A stretch of 64,000 nucleotides of DNA, taken from positions 1 through 64,000 of the forward strand of contig CAKSTB010000005.1 of NCBI GenBank assembly GCA_934490165.1, in the 5' to 3' direction. Under the pieces are notes generated by a model. That model worked only from the letters and a program-made list of their open reading frames with translations, did no database searches and had not been told where the DNA came from. Position numbers and translations under genes: made by a program. This stretch comes from an uncultured Ruminiclostridium sp. GTDB lineage: Bacteria > Bacillota > Clostridia > Oscillospirales > Ruminococcaceae. Of this stretch, positions 33,320 to 41,358 are shown piece after piece; the first letter of the stretch is position 1, and every line of letters begins with the position of its first letter.

Positions 33320-33786
33320 CCGCTCCACTCTGCTGTCAGCCTTTCAAGGCTGTATGACGCATTTGCGGGGCTTGTAGACGGTAGCTTCACCGCTTCTATC
33401 CCGACTGTGTCACGGCAATAGCGCTTGTACATATTATACGATGTAGCACCGTTTGCGAATATGCTTGTTATTGCCGTTTCGGCTACAAGCCCCGCAATAT
33501 CGTTAGGGACTACCGAGCGTATCGAAGCATCGGACGAGCCTGTTATTTCACACGAGCCTATAACGTCCCATACGGCTATGTTATGGCTTAAAAGCATTGC
33601 TTTTTTCTCATCTGTGGTGACAGGACATTTACAGTCGAGGACTGCGGACAGCACTTTCCAGAAACGGTTTTGCGGATGACCGTAGAAGAACTGTGCTTCC
33701 CGTGATTTCACGGACGGGAACGAACCTAATATCAGTATTTTGCTGTTTTTGTCATATACAGGCGGAATATTATGGTACTGTGTCAT
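33292..33786 (-). CDS. DNA-deoxyinosine glycosylase (UDG family 6-like)
   Basis: A 164-residue member of the uracil-DNA glycosylase superfamily. The motif GSFPSVKSREAQFFYGHPQNRFW-like start (residues 27-49) and the late LPSTSPANA match the hypoxanthine-DNA glycosylase group, which removes deaminated adenine from DNA. The asparagine typical of motif 1 in UDG families 1 and 2 is absent, as expected for family 6. It has its own promoter with operator-like repeats, and overlaps the small gene at 33062 by 28 bases tail to tail. Confidence 0.82.
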   Translation of the reverse strand: MTQYHNIPPVYDKNSKILILGSFPSVKSREAQFFYGHPQNRFWKVLSAVLDCKCPVTTDEKKAMLLSHNIAVWDVIGSCEITGSSDASIRSVVPNDIAGLVAETAITSIFANGATSYNMYKRYCRDTVGIEAVKLPSTSPANASYSLERLTAEWSGQILSVLSE

Positions 33787-33818
33787 TCAGAATTGCTCCT
33801 TATTCGGTTGATATCCTA

Positions 33819-33847
33819 AGCATAGCACAAAAGCACAATTTGTGCAA
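33819..33847 (-). promoter_or_regulatory. Promoter of the DNA glycosylase gene with GCACAA repeats
   Basis: TTGCAC (33847-33842), 17-bp spacer and TATGCT (33824-33819) with extended TG-C. GCACAA occurs at 33825-33830 and 33833-33838 and inverted as TTGTGC at 33840-33845, all between the -35 and -10 boxes: a likely repressor site. Confidence 0.5.
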
Positions 33848-33876
33848 GCAATATGTCGATTTAAAAAATTGCTTCA

Positions 33877-33916
33877 TTCTGCCGATAAAAAATAAGAAAG
33901 CTATTTTTTGGCAGAA
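33877..33916 (+). repeat. AT-rich leader hairpin
   Basis: TTCTGCC (33877-33883) pairs with GGCAGAA (33910-33916), and AAAAAATA (33887-33894) with TATTTTTT (33902-33909), leaving GAT bulged and a seven-base loop. It ends 18 bases before the ATG at 33935. Confidence 0.5.
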
Positions 33917-33934
33917 ATGCATGAGGAGTATATT

Positions 33935-34546
33935 ATGAACATTGGAACGGAATATCAATATATCGGATATGAATATAACAATTATATAAATGAAAATAAC
34001 AGTAAGTCGGATATGAACAGCGGTTCATACCAATCGGTCACACCCGACAGCCAGACCAAACGTAACACAGATACATTTGTGCGCTCTACCACTGCCGATT
34101 ACTCATACTCACAGTCGACATCGGGATATAAAGCGAATATCACGGTAGACCCCGAATATCTCGCCAGGACGGAAAACGACCCCGAGCTTAAAGCTAAATA
34201 CCTTTCCGACATTAAAGACATAAAGCAGGCGGATATGATGTTTTCAAAGCAGCAATCGGCAAACGGTGTCAAAATCATCAGCCAGGGCTGGTATATCGAC
34301 AAGAACGGCGAGATAAGCTCATGGGTGATATCAAAAACCGAAAGAGGTAATGAAAAATCATTACTGCAACGCATGAACGAAAACCTTGATAAGATAAGAA
34401 CCAAGAAAGCAAAGAAGAAAATTGAGGAGGAAAAGCGTAAGATCGCCATACAGAAAAGGAAAATCGAGAACGAAAAGAGGTTGCTTGCTCTTAAGAAAAA
34501 GAAGAAGGTCGGCGCTATGGGAAAAATGTTCTGCAGTTACGCATAA
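33935..34546 (+). CDS. Hypothetical protein with charged coiled-coil tail
   Basis: A 203-residue protein without signal peptide. Residues 1-65 are polar (N, S, Y, T rich); about 68-130 form a compact part with VDPEYLARTENDPELKAKYL and QGWYIDKNGEISSW; about 140-195 form a K/E-rich coiled coil; the end is GKMFCSYA. The middle part recalls the DUF6033 family of Firmicutes, a match by memory only. GAGGAG before 33935 fixes the start over the upstream ATG at 33908. A hairpin lies in its leader. Function unknown. Confidence 0.7.
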   Translation: MNIGTEYQYIGYEYNNYINENNSKSDMNSGSYQSVTPDSQTKRNTDTFVRSTTADYSYSQSTSGYKANITVDPEYLARTENDPELKAKYLSDIKDIKQADMMFSKQQSANGVKIISQGWYIDKNGEISSWVISKTERGNEKSLLQRMNENLDKIRTKKAKKKIEEEKRKIAIQKRKIENEKRLLALKKKKKVGAMGKMFCSYA

Positions 34547-34680
34547 ACACACGCTTTTCCGCCGATAATCAATATTGAAACGGTAAACGAGCCACAGCGT
34601 AAAAATGCAAGAAAACGAATAAAAACCGCCGAAATCACTACTTATTTGCATCACACAAAAATAAAGTGAAATTGCAAGCG

Positions 34681-34722
34681 AGAAACAGAGAGAAACAGCG
34701 AAATTTAAAGAGATTTAAAGAG
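34681..34722. repeat. 10-bp phased A-rich repeats
   Basis: AGAAACAGAG and AGAAACAGCG (34681-34700) are followed by two perfect copies of ATTTAAAGAG (34703-34712, 34713-34722). The period of one helical turn suggests bent DNA or an upstream promoter element for the ribosomal protein promoter about 40 bp further on. Confidence 0.5.
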
Positions 34723-34759
34723 AAATAGATATATATTTAGATTTTGGTGCAAAAATCGT

Positions 34760-34788
34760 TTGACAAACGGTTCGCATTTGACTATAAT
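34760..34788 (+). promoter_or_regulatory. rplM-rpsI promoter
   Basis: A perfect consensus: TTGACA (34760-34765), 17-bp spacer, TATAAT (34783-34788). Confidence 0.85.
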
Positions 34789-34794
34789 ATAGAA

Positions 34795-34854
34795 CGTTGT
34801 GAAAATAATCAAACGAGGTAACCCCTCAAGAGTAATTGAAAGGAAAGAATCAGA
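34795..34854 (+). promoter_or_regulatory. Possible L13 leader RNA
   Basis: The short leader carries the hairpin GAGG (34815-34818)/CCTC (34824-34827). A structured L13 leader that binds the protein is known in Firmicutes at this place. I infer it from position and cannot confirm the consensus fold. Confidence 0.4.
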
Positions 34855-35283
34855 ATGTCAACATTTATGCCTAAAGCTGAAACAGTTGAACGTAAGTGGT
34901 ATATTCTCGACGCAGCAGGAAAGCCCCTCGGCCGTGTTGCTGCAAAGGCTGCTCACATTCTCCGCGGTAAGCACAAGCCCACATACGCACCTCACTGCGA
35001 CTGTGGCGATCATGTAATCGTAATTAACTGCGCAAAGGCAGTTTTAACAGGCAAGAAGCTTGAGAACAAGTACTACAGATGGCACACCGGCTACATCGGC
35101 GGTCTTAAGGAAGTACAGTACAGCAAGCTCATGAGCGAAAAGCCCGAAAAGGCTATGCAGCTCGCTATCGAGGGTATGCTCCCCAACAACACACTCGGTA
35201 GAAAAGCCGCTACAAGAATGCGTCTTTATGCAGGCGCTGAGCACAAGAACGGCGCTCAGAAGCCCGAAGAATTCAAATATTAA
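34855..35283 (+). CDS. rplM: 50S ribosomal protein L13
   Basis: A 142-residue L13, an early assembly protein of the large subunit. WYILDAAGKPLGRVA, HCDCGDHVIVINC and the ending MLPNNTLGRKAATRMRLYAG are typical. AAAGGAAAG precedes the ATG. It forms the usual two-gene operon with rpsI, 12 bases downstream. Confidence 0.98.
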   Translation: MSTFMPKAETVERKWYILDAAGKPLGRVAAKAAHILRGKHKPTYAPHCDCGDHVIVINCAKAVLTGKKLENKYYRWHTGYIGGLKEVQYSKLMSEKPEKAMQLAIEGMLPNNTLGRKAATRMRLYAGAEHKNGAQKPEEFKY

Positions 35284-35295
35284 GGAGGGATAAAA

Positions 35296-35694
35296 ATGTA
35301 CGAATCAAAGCCTTATTACTACGGAACAGGTAGAAGAAAGCACTCAGTTGCCAGAGTACGTGTTTATCCCGGCAGCGGTGTTATCACAGTTAACGGTCGC
35401 GGCATCGACGACTATTTCGGTCTTGAAACATTAAAGCTCATCGTTCGTCAGCCTCTCGCTCTGACAGGCACAACTGAGAAGTTCGATATCGTTTGCACAG
35501 TTGCAGGCGGCGGTGTTACAGGTCAGGCAGGCGCTATCCGCCACGGTCTTTCAAGAGCTTTACTTCAGTACAGTGACGAGCTCCGTCCCGTACTCAAGAA
35601 GGCAGGCTTCTTAACTCGTGACCCCAGAATGAAGGAAAGAAAGAAGTACGGCTTAAAGGCTGCACGTCGCGCTCCCCAGTTCTCAAAGAGATAA
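35296..35694 (+). CDS. rpsI: 30S ribosomal protein S9
   Basis: A 132-residue S9. The start YYGTGRRKHSVARV, the GGGVTGQAGAIRHG segment and the basic end RAPQFSKR are diagnostic; the C-terminal tail reaches the decoding site in the ribosome. AAGGAGG lies before the ATG. Confidence 0.98.
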   Translation: MYESKPYYYGTGRRKHSVARVRVYPGSGVITVNGRGIDDYFGLETLKLIVRQPLALTGTTEKFDIVCTVAGGGVTGQAGAIRHGLSRALLQYSDELRPVLKKAGFLTRDPRMKERKKYGLKAARRAPQFSKR

Positions 35695-35775
35695 TCTCAG
35701 CCCTATACGTCGGATTTCATCGGGCGTGGGCTTTCGGATTTGCTCGTGTTTGTTACGAGGACAATATATGATAAT

Positions 35776-35810
35776 AACCCTCTCTGAGAGTATCAGAGAG
35801 GGTTTAATTT
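35776..35810 (+). terminator. Terminator of rplM-rpsI
   Basis: AACCCTCTCTGA (35776-35787) pairs with TCAGAGAGGGTT (35793-35804), a perfect 12-bp stem followed by TAATTTA. Confidence 0.8.
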
Positions 35811-35867
35811 ATGCTCTGTAATAGATGCCATAGAGCCCAAACAACTGAAAACTCCAACCAAAACAAC

Positions 35868-35901
35868 ATAGCCCCTGTTGCAACTCTGCAACAGGGGCTA
35901 T
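35868..35901 (-). terminator. Probable terminator after galM
   Basis: Perfect 15-bp arms, ATAGCCCCTGTTGCA and TGCAACAGGGGCTAT, with a four-base loop. On the minus strand it is followed by GTTGTTTTGG. It lies 114 bases past the galM stop, so it may instead be a spacer structure between the converging genes. Confidence 0.5.
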
Positions 35902-36015
35902 ATAATCATTGTAACAAGTACTGAAAGCTCCGACACATAAACGATGTATCAGCATCATATTACTGACAGAAGCGCTAAGTAGGTTATACTCTACAAGTCT
36001 GTCACATCAGGTTTA

Positions 36016-37050
36016 TTACTTCACTGAGAATTTATACACAGTAGTAAAGTTGTACTGCTCCCCTGCCTTATACACGCAAGTGGGCTTGAACTGCGGTTTG
36101 TTTGGTGAGTCGGGGCAGAACTGGCTTTCAAGACAGAAGCCCTGATTTTTGAACATTTCCTTGCCGCCCTTGCCTGTTTCGCCGCCGAGGCCGCCGCTTA
36201 TATAGAACTGGATAGCGGGCATATCGGTATAGGTTGTCATTACTCTGCCTGTCTTATCGGAATATACCTCTGCGGCTTTTCTCATTTCCTTGGTTTCGCC
36301 TAAAACATAGTTATGATCATAACCGCCCGGGAGCTTGCCGCTGTCAATGTCCTCGCCTATTCTCTTTGGCGATGTGAAGTCAAACGGTGTACCCTTTACG
36401 CTTGCTATCTCGCCTGTAGGGATAAGCACAGGGCTTACGGGTGTGTACTTATCAGCAAATATCTGTGCAATGTGATCCTTGATATTGCCTGCATCTGTGC
36501 CGTTTAAGTTAAAGTATGAGTGATTTGTGAAGTTCATTACCGTGTCTTTATCGCTCACTGCGTTATAGCATATCTCTATGGAGTCGCCTGTCAGAGTATA
36601 CTTAACATCAAGCGTCAAAGTGCCCGGGAAGCCCTCTTCGCCGTCAACACTTGTGTATGAGAATACTACATAAGGAGCGCCGTCCTCGCCGTAATCCTTA
36701 ACGTCCCATACCTTCTTATTGAAGCCGATATTGCCGCCGTGGAGCGTGTTGCCGTTGTCATTCTTTGCAAGAGTGTATTCCTTACCGTTAAGCGTGAACT
36801 TAGCGCCGCCGATACGATTTGCATATCTGCCAACCAGCGCACCCTGACTGCTTGTTCCGGCAACATAACCGTCAAGTGTATCATAGCCAAGCAAAACATC
36901 GCCCTTGTTGCCGTCCTTATCGGGTACTATCAGCTTTACAAGCGAGCCTGCGTAATTTGTGATCTCGGCTTTCATATTGCCGTTTTCAAGTGTGAATAAG
37001 TAGCAGTCCTTTCCGTCGTGACTGCCCCAGAGTTTCTTTTCAATGCTCAT
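36016..37050 (-). CDS. galM: Aldose 1-epimerase (mutarotase)
   Basis: A 344-residue galactose mutarotase that equilibrates alpha and beta sugars before phosphorylation or after hydrolysis by the alpha-galactosidase. The family landmarks GRYANRIGGAKF, NTLHGG, the catalytic histidine in NFTNHSYFNL and the glutamate in FCLESQFCPDSPN are all present. No signal peptide. Its ribosome site (GGACGG) is weak. The promoter shares a 16-bp sequence with the promoter at the left window edge. Confidence 0.95.
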   Translation of the reverse strand: MSIEKKLWGSHDGKDCYLFTLENGNMKAEITNYAGSLVKLIVPDKDGNKGDVLLGYDTLDGYVAGTSSQGALVGRYANRIGGAKFTLNGKEYTLAKNDNGNTLHGGNIGFNKKVWDVKDYGEDGAPYVVFSYTSVDGEEGFPGTLTLDVKYTLTGDSIEICYNAVSDKDTVMNFTNHSYFNLNGTDAGNIKDHIAQIFADKYTPVSPVLIPTGEIASVKGTPFDFTSPKRIGEDIDSGKLPGGYDHNYVLGETKEMRKAAEVYSDKTGRVMTTYTDMPAIQFYISGGLGGETGKGGKEMFKNQGFCLESQFCPDSPNKPQFKPTCVYKAGEQYNFTTVYKFSVK

Positions 37051-37096
37051 AACATTTACCGTCCAAATTAAATTTGCGGTATCAGCCGCTGTTTTA

Positions 37097-37125
37097 ATTT
37101 TATCATATCAATTGCTAAATGTAAA
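37097..37125 (-). promoter_or_regulatory. galM promoter
   Basis: TTTACA (37125-37120), 17-bp spacer and TAAAAT (37102-37097). The -35 box is inside AAATGTAAACCCATTT (plus strand 37117-37132), which is identical at 202-217. Confidence 0.6.
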
Positions 37126-37155
37126 CCCATTTGTTGCATTTAAAATGCTAATGAC

Positions 37156-39747
37156 TTATTTCTTTTTGGCAAAAGCCTCTTTAACTACTCTTATCACCTG
37201 TATCAGGAATGTAGGTGCAAAACCCAGAAGCAGTGATATTCCGAAATTTCCCGCATTCATGATCTGAGTGCCGAACAAGTCTGAAACTCCGGGAATGAAT
37301 ACCGCAAGACATAAAAGAACTATACCTGCAAAGAACGCTAACAGCGAGAACTTATTGGTAGTAATTCCAAGGCTGAAAAGCGACTTATCTCCGCGGCAAT
37401 TAAAGCCGTGGAAAAGCCTAGCAACACAAAGCGTAGTAAACGCCATAGCGCACGCAAGTCCCGCAGATACAGCAGAGCCGATGAAATATGCCGACATAAC
37501 AGCGAGAGCTATAAGCACGCCGCCGGCAACAATACGCAGTGACATAGCCTTTGTAAGAAATGATGATTTGCTGTCGCGCGGCTTTTGTGAAAGCAATGAA
37601 CGATCGGCTTTTTCTGTGCTGATCGCAATTGCGGGGAGTGAGTCCGTGAGGAGATTTATAAACAGTAGCTGTACCGCGGTAAACGGTGCGGGAAGTCCGG
37701 GCACTGCCGTACAAAGCACAGCGATTATAGCCGCAAGATTACCCGAGAGCAGGAACTTCACGGCATTTTTGATGTTGGCATAGATCGCTCTGCCGTTTGC
37801 TACAGATTTAATTATAGTAGCAAAATTGTCATCGGTGAGTATCATTGAAGCGGCATCTTTAGAAACCTGCGTTCCTGTAATGCCCATAGCAACACCGACA
37901 TCTGCTTTTTTCAGTGCGGGAGCATCATTCACGCCGTCACCGGTCATGGCAACTATCTTACCCTTGCTCTGCCAACGGTCTACTATCCTTATCTTGTTGT
38001 CAGGGGAAACACGCGCATATACGGACACCTTATCGATTATACCGTCCAGCTCTTCGTCCGACATTCTGTCAAGCTCCGTGCCGTCAAGACTGATATCTCC
38101 GTCACGCATTATGCCGATTTCCCTTGCTATCGCACTTGCTGTCACTTTGTGGTCACCGGTTATCATTACGGGTTTTATTCCCGCTCTTATGCAATCCGCA
38201 ACCGCCGCCTTGCTCTCGGGGCGCGGCGGGTCGGTCATAGCCGCAAGTCCTATGAATATATAGTTGTCTTCCGTATCAAAAGCGTCTTTACCGATAACCT
38301 TATATGCAAATGCAAGCACCCTCATACCAAGACCCGAAAAACGTTCGTTAGCAACAGAGATTCTCACCTTATCGCTTTCGGTTATCGGACGAATTACACC
38401 GTTGTCGCAAATTGAAACAAGACGCGGCAGTAGATTATCTGTTGCGCCTTTTGTGAACATTGTACGTCTTCCGTCAAGCATATGGCAGGTGCTCATAAGC
38501 TTTCTGTCACTGTCGAACGGTATTTCGGATATTCGGGGATACTCTGTTCTTATACGCTCATATTCTGTACTGCCGATATAATCCGAAAGCGCCGTTTCTG
38601 TAGGATCACCGATCACTTTGCCGTCTGAATACACAGCGTCATTACATAGCGCCATAGCGTATTTTAGCATTGTTATATCATTATCACTGCACGCTATGTC
38701 GGCATTTTCCTGTCTGCCGCAAAGATATACCTGTCTTACAGTCATTCTGTTCTGTGTCAATGTACCTGTCTTATCACTGCATATAACCGATACACAACCC
38801 AAACCCTCGACTGCTTTAAGGTCTTTTATAACAGCGTTCTGTTCTGCCATCTTTCTTGTGCCGATCGCAAGTGCTATTGTTACTATGGAGCTTAACGCTT
38901 CCGGGATCGCCGCTACCGCAAGAGCTACCGCAAACATCAACGAATCAAGTACGGGAGTGCCTCTGACGATATAGAGGATCATAACTATAAGGCTCAGTAC
39001 AGGGATAACTATTGAAAGCTGCTTTGAGAACTTGTCAAGACTGCGCTGTAACGGTGTTTTCTTGCGCTCTGCGGTATTGATAAGCCCTGCTATCTTGCCA
39101 AGCTCTGTAGCCATTCCTGTTGCAGTTACGGCGAGCATTCCCCTGCCCGCAGTAACAAGCGACCCTGTGTAAACCATATTCTTTCTGTCGCCGAGCGGTA
39201 TGCTGTCACCTGTCAGCATTTCGGTAAACTTTTCTATGCCGTTGCTTTCTCCCGTAAGTGAGCTTTCATTCACCTGAAGAGATGCGGCTGAGATCACTCT
39301 ACCGTCAGCGGGAACGATATCGCCCTGCTCAATGATAACAATATCGCCTACGGTTATATCCGCCGCATCTATAACGCGGACATTACCGTCACGCATGACC
39401 TTAGCAGTCGGGGAGGACATAGACTTCAGTGCTTCAAGCGACTTTTCCGCTTTAAAATGCTGGATAGTTCCGAGCACGGCATTCATAGTGATAACGCAGA
39501 TAATTACTATTGCACTTTCAAGATTGCCTGTGAAAACGGATATCAGCGCCGATACGATCAGAATTATAACAAGTAAATCGGCAAACTGCTCTGCAAACAC
39601 CCGCAGTACACCTTTTTTCTTCTTTTCCGCTATCTCATTTCTGCCGTATCTGCCTTGCCTTTCGACGGCTTCCTTGCTTGTCAGCCCGTCCGTGCTTGTT
39701 TCAAGCTCTGAGAGGACTTTTTCTGCTTCTTCATTGTAGTAATTCAT
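37156..39747 (-). CDS. P-type ATPase of the Ca2+/Mn2+ efflux type
   Basis: An 863-residue P2A-type cation pump in the cytoplasmic membrane. The phosphorylation motif CSDKTGTLT, the hinge TGDGVNDAPALKKADVGVAMG and the actuator LTGES are intact. The M4 site reads AAIPEAL and M6 reads NLLTDSLPA, close to the calcium pump sites. The leader carries a yybP-ykoY riboswitch, which responds to Mn2+ and in other Firmicutes precedes Mn2+-exporting ATPases. Manganese (perhaps also calcium) export is therefore the best inference. AAAGGAAAGG lies before the ATG. Confidence 0.9.
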   Translation of the reverse strand: MNYYNEEAEKVLSELETSTDGLTSKEAVERQGRYGRNEIAEKKKKGVLRVFAEQFADLLVIILIVSALISVFTGNLESAIVIICVITMNAVLGTIQHFKAEKSLEALKSMSSPTAKVMRDGNVRVIDAADITVGDIVIIEQGDIVPADGRVISAASLQVNESSLTGESNGIEKFTEMLTGDSIPLGDRKNMVYTGSLVTAGRGMLAVTATGMATELGKIAGLINTAERKKTPLQRSLDKFSKQLSIVIPVLSLIVMILYIVRGTPVLDSLMFAVALAVAAIPEALSSIVTIALAIGTRKMAEQNAVIKDLKAVEGLGCVSVICSDKTGTLTQNRMTVRQVYLCGRQENADIACSDNDITMLKYAMALCNDAVYSDGKVIGDPTETALSDYIGSTEYERIRTEYPRISEIPFDSDRKLMSTCHMLDGRRTMFTKGATDNLLPRLVSICDNGVIRPITESDKVRISVANERFSGLGMRVLAFAYKVIGKDAFDTEDNYIFIGLAAMTDPPRPESKAAVADCIRAGIKPVMITGDHKVTASAIAREIGIMRDGDISLDGTELDRMSDEELDGIIDKVSVYARVSPDNKIRIVDRWQSKGKIVAMTGDGVNDAPALKKADVGVAMGITGTQVSKDAASMILTDDNFATIIKSVANGRAIYANIKNAVKFLLSGNLAAIIAVLCTAVPGLPAPFTAVQLLFINLLTDSLPAIAISTEKADRSLLSQKPRDSKSSFLTKAMSLRIVAGGVLIALAVMSAYFIGSAVSAGLACAMAFTTLCVARLFHGFNCRGDKSLFSLGITTNKFSLLAFFAGIVLLCLAVFIPGVSDLFGTQIMNAGNFGISLLLGFAPTFLIQVIRVVKEAFAKKK

Positions 39748-39780
39748 AATACCTTTCCTTTCTCATTTGCGGAAAGGCAT

Positions 39781-39822
39781 AAAAAAACAGACCTCTGCCG
39801 CAAAAATTTGCGACAAAAGTCT
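39781..39822 (-). terminator. Riboswitch expression-platform terminator
   Basis: On the minus strand the arms 39822-39810 and 39801-39789 pair over 13 bp with G-U pairs (AGACTTTTGTCGC with GCGGCAGAGGTCT), followed by G and seven T residues (39787-39781). The first arm overlaps the 3' strand of the aptamer P1 stem, so the two folds exclude each other. Confidence 0.8.
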
Positions 39823-39932
39823 TGTCATAAGCTTATACTCAGTACGGTACGGATTTCTTCAGCTGTGCGCTTTAAAAATCGTACTGACGACACCGTACAG
39901 GGATCTGTATGATCCCCCGACTACTCCCTTTT
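39815..39932 (-). ncRNA. yybP-ykoY (manganese) riboswitch aptamer
   Basis: The minus-strand leader begins AAAAGGGAGTAGTCGG and ends ACAAGACTTTT, which match the conserved 5' (GGGGAGUAG) and 3' (GCAAGACCUUU) parts of the yybP-ykoY family. P1 forms from AAAAG (39932-39928) and CTTTT (39819-39815). Inner hairpins GGGATC/GATCCC and CAGTACG/CGTACTG are visible. Ligand-stabilised P1 would prevent the terminator, giving expression at high Mn2+. The predicted transcription start is a few bases upstream. Confidence 0.85.
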
Positions 39933-39943
39933 ATCATAACCGT

Positions 39944-39972
39944 ATTGTAACACAATTTTTTACATCTGTCAA
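39944..39972 (-). promoter_or_regulatory. Promoter of the riboswitch-ATPase transcript
   Basis: TTGACA (39972-39967), 17-bp spacer and TACAAT (39949-39944). Confidence 0.75.
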
Positions 39973-40020
39973 TAAGAATAACGCAAATTTACTCAAAATT
40001 TTTCGACATGGCGGATAATG

Positions 40021-41358
40021 TCACTTATACAGTTCATCAATAAGATGCTCTGTAGCTGTCATATCATTATCGGTCGGGTTTTCATCATCATAACGCACCT
40101 TGTTATAGCTGCCGGACAAATCACCTATGCTCTCTGTGCCGTGATACAGCTTATCGGATACGCTTCTTTGCTGTTCTACCGTCATAGCGGAAATATTGTC
40201 GGTACTGCGCTCGGCAAGCCACATTATATACAGCCTGTAGCCAAGCCTGAACTTTTCGGTTTTATCTTTAGTTTTGCGGTATTTCTTAAGGCAGTCCTTT
40301 TTCGTTTCTCTGACTATCTTTTCCTGCTTGACATCAAGCGCTTCGTAGCTGTCTTTATAGTCCTCGTACTCGTTTATCGTACTGTCATCGGCAGAATATT
40401 TGCCGAAAATGCGTTTTGCAGTCTTTTTGATAAACTCCCATATTTTCTTTCTGAACACTATAAGCAGAACGATTGCCGCCACGATTATAATATATGCAAA
40501 TATATCCTTAGTGCTCTGCTGTGCCTGTACAAAATCAATTTCGGGTATCTTCGCATCATCGCCGGTTATCGGGTCGGTCTGCTGAAAGCGTATATTGAAA
40601 ATCAGTGCATCGATTATTTTCAATGTCATCTGCACAAGCCATGTAAGCCCCGCCGCCACATAGTCCTTTAAAAGCAATGCCGCAAGGATTATGCCGCCGA
40701 CTATGCCTATAAGCTTCGCGTTATATAGCTTAAGCCCCTTAGGCACTATAAGGTTTGTGTTTCTTCTCCTGTCGATCTGTGACTGAATATTCGACTGATT
40801 TATCAGCAGTACGGTAAGCAGAGCCATTACCACAAGCAGTACCGATATCTTTGTTTTTGAGTCGCTTAGATATGCTTTATCCTCCGCCATAGCGCTACAG
40901 AAGATATAGCAAAAGAATGTTTCGACAATGTATATCCCAAGCCAGACAGGTGTAAACACTTCATCAAAGGCGTTTTTTCTAAGGCTCAGTCCAAGCAGAT
41001 ACCATACTATAACAGACGGCATAAGTCCAAGACACAGCGAAAACACAATAAAGCCGTTTTCGCCGAGTGAGTTATTGATAGCCATTGAAACCGCAGGGAC
41101 TGCTACAGTAAAGATAATTCCGATAAATACAGTCATCGCATTTACGGCGAATATTGCTTTCGGCTTGTGTCGGCTCAACTTAAACGACATAAGACAATAA
41201 CCTGCTCCCGCTGTAATTCCCGCAACAGTATAATAAAGTAAATAGTGCCACAGTGTAAATCCGCCGAATGCGCTTACTTCAAATACAAACAGCATAGGAA
41301 GAGGCAGAAGTAGCATCGCCAGGGCGGCAACACATTTCATTATAAAATTCTTTTTCAC
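40021..41358 (-). CDS. Membrane protein with C-terminal DUF4129-like domain
   Basis: A 445-residue protein with about seven membrane spans up to residue 230, a further span near 290-310 and a cytoplasmic C-terminus. The last 130 residues (LKKYRKTKDKTEKFRLGYRLYIMW...) resemble the DUF4129 domain that ends TgpA-type transglutaminases; here no transglutaminase core is present. The ATG overlaps the DUF58 stop by four bases. It closes the second MoxR-DUF58 module and could replace a transglutaminase partner. Function inferred only from context. Confidence 0.65.
   Translation of the reverse strand: MKKNFIMKCVAALAMLLLPLPMLFVFEVSAFGGFTLWHYLLYYTVAGITAGAGYCLMSFKLSRHKPKAIFAVNAMTVFIGIIFTVAVPAVSMAINNSLGENGFIVFSLCLGLMPSVIVWYLLGLSLRKNAFDEVFTPVWLGIYIVETFFCYIFCSAMAEDKAYLSDSKTKISVLLVVMALLTVLLINQSNIQSQIDRRRNTNLIVPKGLKLYNAKLIGIVGGIILAALLLKDYVAAGLTWLVQMTLKIIDALIFNIRFQQTDPITGDDAKIPEIDFVQAQQSTKDIFAYIIIVAAIVLLIVFRKKIWEFIKKTAKRIFGKYSADDSTINEYEDYKDSYEALDVKQEKIVRETKKDCLKKYRKTKDKTEKFRLGYRLYIMWLAERSTDNISAMTVEQQRSVSDKLYHGTESIGDLSGSYNKVRYDDENPTDNDMTATEHLIDELYK

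Larger units (their letters stand above)
34547..34854. other. Intergenic region upstream of rplM
   Basis: This 308-bp region holds no gene that I can support. The stretch at 34681-34722 is A-rich with 10-bp tandem repeats; the promoter is at 34760-34788; the rest is the L13 leader. No obvious terminator for the gene at 33935-34546 is seen. Confidence 0.7.
35695..36015. other. Intergenic region between rpsI and galM
   Basis: This 321-bp convergent region carries two perfect hairpins, one for rpsI (35776-35804) and one for galM (35868-35901). No gene is visible in the rest. Confidence 0.75.
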
